Assembly (NCBI RefSeq): GCF_014905175.1
Contig: NC_057791.1
Location: 23,722,537 to 23,786,536 of the forward strand
DNA length: 64,000 bases
Reading direction: 5' to 3'
Origin: Aphidius gifuensis
Lineage: Eukaryota > Arthropoda > Insecta > Hymenoptera > Braconidae
The translations under genes were made by a program, and so were the position numbers. The notes under the pieces were generated by a model. That model saw nothing but the letters and a program-made list of their open reading frames with translations. It had not been told where the DNA came from and ran no database searches. Of the stretch, positions 21,203-33,250 are shown piece by piece (position 1 is the stretch's first letter; the number at the start of each line of letters is the position of its first letter).

Positions 21203-21520
21203 ATGTCGAAGATTTGTTTTATTGCTTTGTTTGTTCTTTTTGCTGTGACTGCAATCACAGCAAGAAGTACCGACTCTAAGAAAATTGTAAAACTTCCTCC
21301 AGGTTGTACCAATGAGACACAAGTGGGACAACTGGTAAGTAACATCACATGATTTATTTTAAATTCAAAAAAAAAAAATTTTCAATGTAAACCTTATTTT
21401 AATTATTATTCTTAGTGTAATATTGATGAAGATTGTAAATGTGGACGACAAGAGATGTCATGTTCATATGAAAACAACCCGTATTCCTGTATATATGGTG
21501 TTTGGCAAGGCATTCCTTAA
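21203..21520 (+). CDS. Cysteine-rich secreted peptide, copy 6
   Basis: Exon 2 (21165-21334) encodes residues 1-44 from ATG 21203; exon 3A (21416-21520) adds 34 residues, for a total of 78 aa. Signal peptide MSKICFIALF...TAITA; basic segment with KK and VK; framework C-x9-C-x5-C-x1-C-x6-C-x8-C; short neutral tail ending in Ile-Pro. Acidic residues (Asp-Glu-Asp) replace the Ser/Thr/Arg seen in other copies between cysteines 2 and 3, so mature charge differs. Pro-Pro-Gly precedes the first mature cysteine. Donor GTAAGT and acceptor TTCTTAG are good. Closest to copy 5 in the first cysteine loop (Cys-Thr). Likely functional; target unknown. Confidence 0.8.
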
Positions 21521-21774
21521 TCTCATTTGCTTATAAAGTGATTATTAAAATAAACAACATATGTATATCGCAATGCATTTTTGGTTATGAAATAAACAAC
21601 GAAAGAAAAAATAACAATTCAAATTATTAATCAATGTCATTAAAAAAAAATGTTATATATTTTGAAATTTAAAAAATAAATAAATAAATTTATAAAAACA
21701 TAGTACATTAAATAATTTTTGATAAATTAAAAAACAAGTAGATTTTTTTTTTTCTTTTATGTATTTTGTTTCAG

Positions 21775-21960
21775 TGACAGAGTAACAGTGATTGTTTCTA
21801 ATAGTATTTTCGTTATCTTGAACATTTTTTTATTGTTTTAAAATATTGCAATGTACTAGACAGTAGACACACCTTCAATGATTTTAGAATTAACTTTCTA
21901 ACGTTATAGAATTTTAATTATTCATTATAGTATGAGAAATCCTGGAATTGATTGATAGAA
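21775..21960 (+). pseudogene. Decayed exon B after copy 6
   Basis: A TTTGTTTCAG acceptor-like site is followed by TGACAGAGTAACAGTGATTG and CGTTATCTTGAAC, matching copy 2 exon B (GTAAGAGTGACAGTGATT, TGTTGTCTTGAG), with shifted frame and stops. The trailer also matches (CCTTCAATGATTTTAGAATT). It marks the 3' edge of recognisable array homology in this window. Confidence 0.5.
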
Positions 21961-24550
21961 TAAATTGAAATAAAACTTTGGTGTCTTCAAAAGGATGATA
22001 GCTCAATGTAAAGCAACAACTGTATACACGTTATGATATCGAAAAAAAAATATGAAAAAACGACAGGATAAAATTCCGAGCTTTAAATTGATTAACATGA
22101 AAATAATTTTATATTTTTTTAAAATAAAATAAATTATTATCTATTGACTTTATTTTATAATTCACGTAAAAAAAAAAAAAAAAATGTATTTTTATAACTA
22201 GTAATAATACTTTGAGTAAGTATAATTAATTTAAAAAATTTTTTTTTTAATTTTTATAACAAAAAGCTATTTAATTAGATAAAATTTTTTTGTTTTTTGC
22301 AAATTTTTTTCTCACTTTATCAAAATTAATATAAAAACAAAAATTTTAAAAATGGTAATGAAGTTAGATAACAGTTTTTTATTTCAATGATGTTATACTG
22401 TGTGGGTGTGTGTGTTGTATACAAGTATATGCATATGTATACATGTAGTTAAAGTATAAAATGTAGAAGGAAATTTAAAGAACGAGGCAGCAAGAGTGAT
22501 GACAGAGAAGAGGGTTGGGTATCGTGCGACTGTGTGGCAAAGCAAGTCCAACCTTTCTCCAACCACTACTGTGGCTGGATTAAAAAGCAACAAGTGACCT
22601 TAAAAAGAGTGCGGGGTATAAAAAAATACCAACGCCTGATCGAGAATTTCTCATCGTCAAAAAATAAAATAAAATAAAGCGTTTGGAAAAAAATGTGGAA
22701 AGAGATTGCCAATGAAGTGATTGAATAAACTTGCTTCCAAAGATTTAAGCAAACAATTCATCATGACACAATGAAAAAATAATACAATAAAAATAAAAAA
22801 ATATTTTAATACAACACTAAAACCATAAGTACTATTATCAATAACAATTTTAATATTAATAAAATAATTTAATTACCAAAATTAATTATTTAAAATTTAA
22901 TTTAATTATTTTTTCATCAAAAATTCTTGGTATTATATTTTTTTTTTATTTTAAATTTTATTTAATTATAATATTAATTAATGAATTGATAAATTGATTG
23001 AACAATTTAAAAGAATAATTGACCTTTCAATTTTCCATTGGGAAATTTTATTTTTCTCCATGTCAATTTATGTTTAATTTGTAGAAAAAAATTTTCAATT
23101 TTTGTCTTTTTTCAAGTGAAAAATCTCAAGAAATTTTGGAGACAAAGAAAGGGGTGGTTATCCCCCCTATCTCGAGTCTAGTTCTTGTGATAACCACCTA
23201 AGCAAGACATCGCCACTGTCCAGTAACCCTTTAACAAACACAACGATACTATCAACCCCTTAGTACACATGGATACTTGCCACGTGAGTAAGGGGATGAT
23301 TTTTCTTTTCTACACCAACACATGTGTCGTTCTCAACCCTTACTACCACATATGAAAATTGAGAAATATCGTCTCTCGCACTTTAACATCACCAACACAT
23401 ATAATCAACAATTTACTTGTGATAGTACTTGTTTCAAAAAGTTTTGTAGGGGAAAATTACTGTATACCAATTTTCCTATCCCTTCTTTTTATTTCTTTTT
23501 CAAATGTTCCACTAAACTAAATATATTTTTGAAAAAACTATCCAGCTATTTTTCCATCAATTGGATCAACAATTTTCATTAATCAATTACAAACACTTGT
23601 ACAACTTGAAATTCCAATTTTAAAAATTTTTTAAAATTAAATATCAACATAAAAATAAACGAAAACTTCAAAATATTGAAATAATAATTCAAAATGAAAA
23701 AAAAATTATAATAATTATAATTATCCAGTGTGAAGATAAAAATTAAAAACATTTTGTAGAAAAATGAGTGATCTAAGAGTCAGATGAAAGATTTGTGTAT
23801 ATATTTTCCCCTCATTTGGTGAAAAGCATTGCTTAGAAAAGCTCACCGATATACAATGTCCATGTGTCTAGCTATCCTTGTCAGGTCAAAAATACGAGCA
23901 TATACGTACACTGGCCCATGCACACACATGGAATATAATTGAGAAAAGAGGGAAGGATAGGGTTGAACAAGAAGAAAAGTGTTCATATATAATATTGGAG
24001 ATGTATCCTGCTGGTCAATGTGTACATGAGAAACAACGTTATACATATATTCATCCCTGTCTAATGCATGCAAGGGTTGCATCAAAGACTTACGTGTCCT
24101 TGTTCATATTTGTAAAAGCAACAAGGATGTACAATGGTCCCTACTAGTTCCTTCGAAAGGAAGAAACCATTGGTCATCTTTGTTCAACCTAATACATTAA
24201 AAGCTCTTACTTTGTCAATATCCCATTGCACATGTCCTTCTTTACCTAGTAATAATTTACAATAATTTATCTTTGTCTTTTACTCAACGTGCTTGCTTAT
24301 TTTCATCCCTCTCATTTAAATAGAAAGCTGCAAGCTTCAAGTGTTTACTGTCTTTATTCAATCTACCAATAGCCACATCTTTCTCATATACATACGAAAA
24401 ATTTTATAATACTTGTCGGTTACTCTGTTCAATATAATTTTAGTGCGCAATGTATATTTTCGTACTCTCTTACTAACATCTCATTCAAGCTATTTCTATT
24501 TCACTTTAATTTTTCTTTTTTTGCATTTCTTCCTTTCATTTCCCCGACAA
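21960..24550. other. Spacer between the peptide array and the large gene
   Basis: No supported gene. It carries the duplicated flanks noted near 22,030 and 22,585, a TG-rich microsatellite (22,400-22,420), GC-richer patches at 22,490-22,590 and 23,150-23,340, and a strong hairpin at 23,153-23,198. Open frames at 23,322-23,582 and 23,843-24,147 on either strand lack codon or splice support. Confidence 0.45.
23153..23198. other. Hairpin with 10-bp perfect stem
   Basis: GGTGGTTATC (23153-23162) is exactly complementary to GATAACCACC (23189-23198), with a 26-nt loop. It stands out by GC content in AT-rich DNA. It could be a structured RNA or a palindromic protein site (TTATC/GATAA is GATA-like on both arms). 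Confidence 0.4.
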
Positions 24551-24569
24551 CTTGCAAGCTTGCAAATAT

Positions 24570-25222
24570 ATTATCTAGGGGCGCCACTGTACGGACCAAG
24601 AGGACCACCGGCTGACGCGTGCTTTGACAACAGCATCCGTGATATCTTCTCCGCCTACGCGAACGGCCACCACCGCCAGTGCGCTTGCAAGCCCGCAACC
24701 CCACAAGTTCGCGCTACACTTAAATTTTTTTAGCTCCCGTGATAAAAAAATTTCTTTAAAATTTAAAAAAACAAATTATAAAAAAAAAAAAAGCGCACAA
24801 GGAGCTTTTTTTAATAATTTTTTTTTTTCTTTTGTTTTGAATTTTTTTTCTAATAATAGAAAATCATTGTGAAATAATTAGTAGTAGTAAAAAAAAAAAA
24901 AAACAATTTTTACAATTATTTATTAGTGTGGTATATGTGTGTGGAATTTTTTAATTTTTTTAATTAAAAATTTAAAAAAAAAACTTGATATATAGTTTTA
25001 AGATAACATTGGATTGACGAGGGATTTTTTTTTTTTTTAATTTTTTTTTTTTAACCTTATTGGAAACTGTTGAAGTTTTTTTTACTGTGTGTTTTGTTTA
25101 CGGTGATATTGTTCCGCAGCCGGCTCTTGCGAAGGGCCAATGGACGGAAAATATTAATTTTTATTTTATTTTTTTAATTTTGTTTGTTAAAAAACTACTT
25201 GTCATCTTCGTCAGAACGTGAG
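24570..25222 (+). promoter_or_regulatory. Putative first exon and promoter of a large gene
   Basis: A CpG-containing GC-rich block (24,576-24,715) breaks sharply from the AT-rich background. A second GC-rich patch at 25,112-25,146 follows, and the region ends in TCAGAACGTGAG followed by a strong donor GTGAGTAA (25,223). The most likely reading is an untranslated first exon with promoter, feeding the coding exon at 26,270. An acceptor-like TTGTTCCGCAG before 25,120 allows a separate second UTR exon. The frames through the GC block are open on both strands, which in itself is weak evidence of coding. The start site was not located. Confidence 0.4.
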
Positions 25223-26269
25223 GTGAGTAATCTGGGGATATAAATATTTAATTTTTATCATCTCAATGCATTTGACTTGATTATTAATTGATTGAGTGTT
25301 TTTAAATTTTGTTTTAATTTTTTTAATATTTATTTTTTGTCATCACTGAAGATATTGTTTGTTGGTTTGTTTATTCTTGTATTATTTGGGGAGGTGTTAG
25401 ATATCAACCGGCAAATATTTGGCAAATAAAAACATCTGGAATTGTGATTAAAATATGTGACAGTGTGTGTTACAGTGACTTGTGACAGTATTTTTGTTGG
25501 ATAATTTTGTTGTCATTTGGACAGTTTGTCGGATCAATTAGAGAGAGATCTGTCAAGTGTCCAAATTTGATGGTGAAAGTTTTTCACATTTATTTGTGAT
25601 TTATATTATTTTTTTATATTTTTAAATTATTTAAGGTGGTGAATTATTATATTTTTTTAACACACTAGGTATTCACAATATTCAGTGTCATTGATTTATC
25701 AAAAATATTTTTTTTTTTTAAATAATAAACGTTACAAGTGTAGAGACACAGATAGCATTATCTTAACGAATAAAAAAAATTATTAAAAACATTTTGAATC
25801 CGCGTTTGAAAAAATATATTAAATGTTAAATTTTTTGAATAAAAAATTTCTTTTCAATATGTTTATTTAATTACATCTAATTAATTCAATAAATTTTAAA
25901 TTAAATTAATTTTTACTTTGTAAAATTTTAAATTAAATTTACAATACATGTCAAAGTTTAGTGGTCAGTACTTGTAACGTATTTATTAAATTACATCAAA
26001 AAAACAATGATTAAAATTAATTAGAAAAATTTATATCATTTAATTTTCAAAAATTGTAACCTATGAAAATTAAATAAGCTTCTATTTTTTAAATTATCAA
26101 ATTATCTTATTATCAATAATTAAATTATCAATCAGTATAAAATTGACACTTGAATTTACTGCATAAAATTATTATAATCTTTATTAAATAAATCAAAGTG
26201 CTATATTATTTTTTGATATTCCTTTTACATTGACTCATTCGAAGGAGCGTTAGTCCATACTGGTCAGAC

Positions 26270-26304
26270 ATGGAAAGAGCCCTCGCTAGTTTCCGACGGC
26301 AAAC
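26270..26304 (+). CDS. First coding exon of unrecognised large gene
   Basis: A GC-richer island (26,234-26,304) contains ATG 26270 in a good context (GACATGG). It encodes Met-Glu-Arg-Ala-Leu-Ala-Ser-Phe-Arg-Arg-Gln before a donor GTAAAT at 26305, in phase 2. The open frame extends upstream to 26234, so it could also be an internal exon with an acceptor at 26,244, 26,253 or 26,267. The next candidate exon (33,191) is open in only one frame, and that frame fits this phase. I do not recognise the protein. The partial peptide is too short for any domain call. Confidence 0.45.
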
Positions 26305-29300
26305 GTAAATTCATTTTTATTATTTCTTCAAATTAACTATCAATCCTTATAACTAAAATCATAATAAACATTCAAAATCAAATAAACAATTAGAAAACAA
26401 AATTTAAATTTGTTAAAAAAAAATTTCAACTTAAAATAAAATCATTCGGAACAAAAAAGCATTGAATTTTTTTATCCTTATAAAGTTGATAATGTCCTTG
26501 AAAAGTATAAATAAAAAAAAAAAAAGAATAAATTTATTTCTTTTGAAAGTATATACAAATAATAATCAAATACTTTTTTGAATATTAAAAATAACTAGTG
26601 TAACCGGTTGATGTACAGAGGGGTTGATAGTTGTACTAGTAACACTGGTATCACAGATCACATGGTGCAAATGTGCGGTTGAATAACGGAAGTTGATTTA
26701 GCTTGGTTGTTGGAATAGTGAATAGTGGTCGCGAGTGGTCGATCGATCGTTTACTATAAACAGCTAATAATGAAACGAATCGTGTCATAAACAATTGCTG
26801 TGATGTGAATATTTTTGGAGGGGGAAAAAATACATCGGGGGACAAAAGTATTAATGAATATTATATATTGTAGTGGGATTGGTATTTGGTGGGAGTTGGT
26901 TCATACAATTGAAAAAAAAAAAAATTAAAAATAACAATTTTTATTAACAAAATGAACCAAGTATTAAATTAATTACAACTTATGATTTGTACTTGATCAA
27001 CATTTTAGTAATTAAATTATTCTTTAGAATAAAATTTTGCTTATGTTATAAATTTTTGCAATTTAATGTGGATATTATTTATTTTCTCAAATGTCGATTG
27101 ATAAATTGATGCATAAAATTTTGCTATTTATACAATGATAAAAATTGAAAAATTGTTTTCGATGATACTTTGTAGATTGATGATTATTATCAGTTGTTTC
27201 AACTGCACGAACATGACTATTTTATTTCATCAAAATAATATCTTGAAAAAAAAATTCTGCATGATACATTGATATAACAGTAAATAATAAAAAAATTTTA
27301 TTTATAATTTTTTTAGTATTTATAGGAAATAAAAAAACACAATGTTACTGTATTTCTGTTTAAAAAAAAAATAAATATACATGTCATTTGACAGAAATAT
27401 TGACAGCTTAAAAAATATAAAATCAAATCTTTAATATTTCTTTAAAAAAAGGAAATATAATTCTCAACAATTACCAAAAAAAAAAAAAAAAAATTTTAAA
27501 TCGTTTGTAAAAAGGATAAAGAAAAAGGCTTAATAAAATAATCAGTTATAAGACGAAAAAAAAAAAAAAAAAAAAGGGTAAAATCATCAAACGTAATGAG
27601 AATATTCAAAAAGATGTTAAAAAAATTGTCCGAGGGTCCAGTTGAATCAGCAATAAAAAAAGGGCTGAAAAACAAGTTACGGGGTGAAATACGGTTAACT
27701 GTGTAAAAAAAAAAAAAAAAAAACAAAAGCTCAATTGTCCAAAAATATTTTTAATTCTAAGAAAAAAAATAAGAATGAAAAAGAAGATTACAGAACTTGA
27801 TGCAAAAAAAAAAAAAAACCATGTATAAATTAAAAGAAGAGAGGGTAGATAGTGTGATATCAGAAGAAGGGTAGTTTGATGGTGGTGGATTGAATGAGAA
27901 ACTGGTGGGGTTTTTGTGAATATTTACAAACGTAAAATGTGGTAGTAATATAATAGTAGTAGTAGTACTAATACAAGTAGTAGTGCAAAAATTAAAAAAG
28001 GATAAAAAATATACATATACATTGTCTGGAGGGGTGAAATACTCCTCTTGGAAATTTTAAATAGAGGGGATAAGACTACCCTCATAATCAAAGTGCGTTT
28101 GCGCAAAATAATCTTTGTGGAGGTGGAATTTTCGTACTAAGGGATGACTTGAATTTGAACACATACATACAAATTTTTTCTCTCACTCACTTTTCTCACA
28201 CATACATGAAATTTGCATGAAAAAAAAAAAAAACAAAAAACAAATGAAAAACAAGAGAAAAAAAAAAAAGAAAATTGTTGTTGGATAGGAAGGGGGTTGA
28301 ATTTGCCTGTTCTAACTCTCCCCCTTACTCCCCTCTTAAAATTGAGGGTAAGGGTGGTCTTTACGTCTGTCAGTAGTAAAGCGGCGGCCTCATAATACGG
28401 AGCTGCCGGCTGACCAGCTAGGCTAAAATCACTTAAGACGCGTTCCTTGTAATATAACCACTGATACACGCGCTTCTCTCCCCTCCCCTTTTTAAATATA
28501 CATATATATTTAAAATAACACTTATCCCTACTACCATTATATACGTCAACCAATTCAAAATAACCTCCCTTCATCCCTTCTAATTCAAAAAGACTATAGT
28601 CGAATATAAAGACAACTTTAGAATAACTTGAGACGCGAGTGTAACACGTAACGTAGAAGGTGGTACACTTGTGACAAGACAGTCAACACGAACGGTAGTA
28701 CATACCTCAAATTAAATAATTTTAATTATTTAACAATTTAAAAATTTGTTGACAATTGTTTATTATATATTAATATTGTTTTTTTTTTTTTTTGTTTTTA
28801 TTTATTTACTTTTTTTTTTTGTTGATTTTAAGACAAGTGTTACACATGGTTTTGGTGTAAAGTGACTTTCAACAACAATGGATTATTATTAATTATTAAA
28901 CATTTATAAATATATTTATTTAGATTTTAATTATTTATAATTTAATGTGATATTAACAATGGTATTGGTTTATTTTATTGTAATGGTTTTAATGGTTTTT
29001 AAAAGTGGCTGACTAAAACAAGTTTATTCTACTTGATGAAAACTTGACGTTTAAAATTGGATAATAACGTTTTTTAATGATGAATTAATTTTTTTTTTTT
29101 ATTTTATTTAATTTGTTAATGTGGATTTGTGATTTTAATGATATTTAAGGTGAGAATAAATAGTTCAGTGGAATTTTATATGAGCTTTTTTGGCGATTTT
29201 TATAATTTCATGTGATGATTTTATTATGGGATTGTTTATTTAATTTATTTAATTATTAAAAATTATTTGATTTATTATTTATGAGGTGAGGGTGATTTAT

Positions 29301-32300
29301 TGAATAAGGGGTGAATTTAATGATGATAAATTGTTTTATGATAAGTGAATAACCGAGGTGTTTAGCTGTGATTATGTTATCAAAAGTTAAAAAATTTACT
29401 GATTCATTTTAAGTGAATATTTGTGAGAAAAAAAAATTATTTTATATTATTTTTTTAGAGAATAATACCTCGGTCATTCACATATACACAAGTGTAATAT
29501 TATTAATTAAATAATACACAAAAAAAAAAATATAAAAAGAAGAAGAAAAAATAATTAATTTAATCAATTTATTTTTTATTGATTTGAAAAAATATATGTA
29601 TGAGTTTGTGGTGGCCGTGACCGAACACAGTCATCAAGCAGGGTCAAATTATAAAAATAAATAAATAATATTTAAAAAATTAAAAATAATGCGAGATAGA
29701 AAAAAAGGGGCAAAAAATATAAAAGACGTGTTATGAACAGGGGTTGCACAGAGACTCGAACGTGTTAACCGATAACTCCGCTGTTAGTAATTTAATTTAC
29801 CACCTCATTATTCATGAACGATGTCAATGTGTTGTGTACAATTATATTATATTATGTATATGTTTTACTTTTATTTCATTCATCATTGAAATATAATTTT
29901 TAATATTTTTGTTGTTTTTTGTGTATTTTTTCTTATATTTTTAATTTTATTTTATCCAAATCCTCAATTATCCTTATATCCTTTTGATAATTTTTAATTT
30001 CATTTTAATTTTACAGCTATTTATCATAAATTAATATTAAAAAATTTTATCAAATTTACATGTCTGTGATTTTATTTTAATTTATATAATTTTATTTTTA
30101 ATTTAAAATGCTTATTTTTGTTTTTTATTTTTAGTTTTTACGTACATTGACCTGACAATTATTAATATTAATTAATTATGAAAATGAAAATGTGAAAATT
30201 GATATTTTAAATTTTTTTCTTGCCAATTTGTGTCTGAATTATAATGATAAATAAATCAAGTTTTAAAATAATCAGTAGTACTTGAATTTATATATGAAAA
30301 AAAATTTTTTTTTGTTCTTTAATACTGAGGGGAAATAAAGTACAGTGGCTTATCATTTTTAGCAACTTTCAATGTTTATTTTTCAAATGAAAGCAAAGGG
30401 GACAAACAATGCTTATCCAGTATTAAAGCATGACATAAAATGTATAGAATCTTTTCTCTTTTTACTACAACTTAAATATATAAATATATATTTAATAAAA
30501 ATAATTTATTATTATGCAATAAACAATATTAAATTCAATTTTTAATTTATTCATGTTTAATGTATACATGTTTTGATAATTTATTTTATACATGTCTTGT
30601 CAAAACTTTTGATTATCAAAATCTTAACTGTAATCTATTCTGAAAACTTGGTTTATTTTATCTCTTAATTAAAATAAACGTTGAGGCAATTTGTGACGAA
30701 AATGACATCGACGAATTGAATTTGAAAATACAAGTATCACAAGGGGATTCAAGTATTCAAAATACAATCTCACAATTACAAATTTCTTAGAATTCCCTTT
30801 GGGTAAACTACACCACTATTCAAAAATATTATATATGGCTTTTTGGATTTAAAACTTTTTAATTCATAAAATTGACTCACATTTCAAGCCAACTTTTTTA
30901 ATTGATATCAAGACATATTTTGTATGTTGTCTCAATTTAGTTTGACACTTTTCCATATCAAGTATGACAATTTACATTGAAATTTCATATCTAAAAACAA
31001 AAACATTTACAAAATAAAAGAAAAATTTATTTTTATCAACAAAAATAATTTACTAAGATTTATATAAATTTTAAGCTGCTCATTAAATAAGTGAACCGTA
31101 AATAAAATTACTTCCAAGTAATATCAACACAAATTCTTCGCTTCTGGGCTCATTTCCAAATTACTTGAGATTTGTATTTTTTTTTTCCGGCAATACAAAG
31201 TCTCGAGTTATTGAATTAAGTTGTTAATAAAATACTACGTCTCGGCAAAGAATAACCACAATTTTTAATGGCAATTATATCATTTTTAATTGATAATTTG
31301 TTTGAAAAATTTTTTTACAATTATTTATGTCTTACAACAATTAATCTCAATAAAATAAAGTAAAAAGAAACAAGTTTTTACAGTCAAATCAATTTATTAT
31401 TTAAAAAAAAAAAAAAACAAATCTCATTCATAGCAAATTTAAAACAATTTAAACGGTGTTAATCAGTGTAATAATTGTGACCCAAAAATTATCAACGGTC
31501 AAAAAGCATCGATATTAATTAACCCCAAACAAATGAAAATATTTAACCCAACCACATATAAATTTATTCATAAATGTGCGTCGATGTTTTATGAGTGTGT
31601 TAATATAATTATTTATTTATTTGATTACATGTAAACAATTTAATGCGTTAACCAGATTGAATTATATAAACACAGTGATAATATATAACGATCAGAGCTT
31701 TCTCTCTCTCTGATGTCAAACACCTCAATACAATAATAGGATAACACAAATTTCCAATTTTAAATAGTCTAATTTAAATCTCCCTTTTTTTTTAATAGAA
31801 AAATTTATACTCATTATCGGTGGCTTAATTATCCCCTCGTTTATATATTTAAAAATTTTAAAATTATATTTAAAATTTAACAATTACAGTCTTCGTAAAT
31901 ATAATTGAAAGTTTTTTTGTGACATTGACTGTAATATGGTTTTTTATTTTGAAAAATTAATTATTCATTTTATTCATTTTATTCATTTGATTAATATTTA
32001 TGCAGTATTATTGATGACTTAAATCGTTTGTGTGGGAATTGACTTGACAACACTTTCCTGTGACCTCTTAACCCTAAACCATCTCAATGTTTTATTTATT
32101 TACTACTCAAAAACTTTCTCGCACGACAATTTGATGATTGTTACGATGTCAATTATGACGCATTTAATGTTTTTATTTTTGCAGTTTTTTTTAAGCTATA
32201 ATTACGGAAAATAACAATAAATAATTATTTGAAAATAGTTTTGTATTATTTCAACGATTTTTATTTTTTTTTTAAATTGAAAAATCAATCCATTTTAGAT

Positions 32301-33190
32301 GAAAAAAAATTGCATTTTATTGTCGTAAGAAAAAGTTAATAGAAATATAATATCAAGGGATAAATTTGTGAATAAAAGCTTCGTTAAAATTAGACTTGCA
32401 TATGAAAGTTTTCAGGGTAAATGAGAGATGAATATACAAAAAGAAAATTTAAAAAAAAAAAAGGGAAAAGACAGAGGCGACGTTACTTGGTCCATAGAGT
32501 TTTTTAAAAAAGTAGGGATAATAAGAGTTGTAAAAGTATATAAAAAAAAAAAAAAAAAAGATAAAGCAGGTGCCCAACACTACCAATGCATACTAATTAT
32601 ACGTGAGTTTATTGTTTTCACTCGTCGTTGTGTGTAAAGACGTGCTAATTATATCTCGAGTAAGAAAAGAAAAAAAATTTTTTAAAAATGATAAAATGTA
32701 TTCTCCGCCTTCGGGTTAACCAAAACAACTATTTATTATTAATTCATTTTTTTTCTCAATTCTAAGAACACAAAAAATAAAGAGCTTTTCTCATAAATTT
32801 TCTTTTTTTTTCTTTTATAAAAAAGATTTATTTTATTTTTTCAAATTAAATATCTTTTAATTTCTTGTTTTCTTTATCTGTCATCATTAGCGTGTATTTT
32901 ATGTCGTCAAGAAATTCAATGACTCGATGACATAATAGTAAAATAAAAATGTCATTAATGCGTCATTTCATAGTCATCCATGTGTGAAAAAAAAAAATTA
33001 TCTTTTTTTGTCTTTTATCAAGTTTATTATTTTGTATTTTAAATTTTGTAATTAACAGTTGCTTGTTTATTAGTATATCATTTAAAAACCCAAAGAAAAA
33101 AAAAAAAAAATATAATTTAATTTAATTAAGAAAACAAGAGAGATAGATAGAGAGAGAAAAAATGCCAATGATTTTATTGGCTTTTTGCAG
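26305..33190 (+). other. Intron of about 6.9 kb
   Basis: AT-rich, with long A and T runs; no internal exon is supported. A GC-richer patch at 28,280-28,480 contains CTTACTCCCCTC...GAGGGTAAG, which can form a hairpin, and the overlapping frames on both strands are composition artefacts. TAGTAG microsatellite near 27,955. Patch 29,600-29,790 has no splice signals. T-rich tract before 33,190 fits the acceptor. Confidence 0.4.
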
Positions 33191-33250
33191 ATTGACGAAT
33201 GACGCCCTAACGGAGAGCCGGCTGGTGTGCAGTTGCCGAAACAATAAAGG
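33191..33250 (+). CDS. 60-nt internal exon of unrecognised large gene
   Basis: CTTTTTGCAG precedes and GGGTATGTATTT follows this 60-nt segment, which is about half G+C in DNA that is mostly A/T. Only the frame entered in phase 2 is open; it begins TLTNDALTESRL and ends VCSCRNNKG, leaving phase 2 again. It is divisible by three, so the exon can be skipped without frame loss. Two close cysteines (Cys-Ser-Cys) are the only notable residues. Composition, flanking signals and phase agree; the gene identity remains unknown. Confidence 0.55.

Noticed and set aside
28137..28574. 145-codon minus-strand frame
   Set aside because: Contains Phe-rich homopolymer translation and overlaps a plus frame; the GC patch inside is better read as an intronic hairpin.
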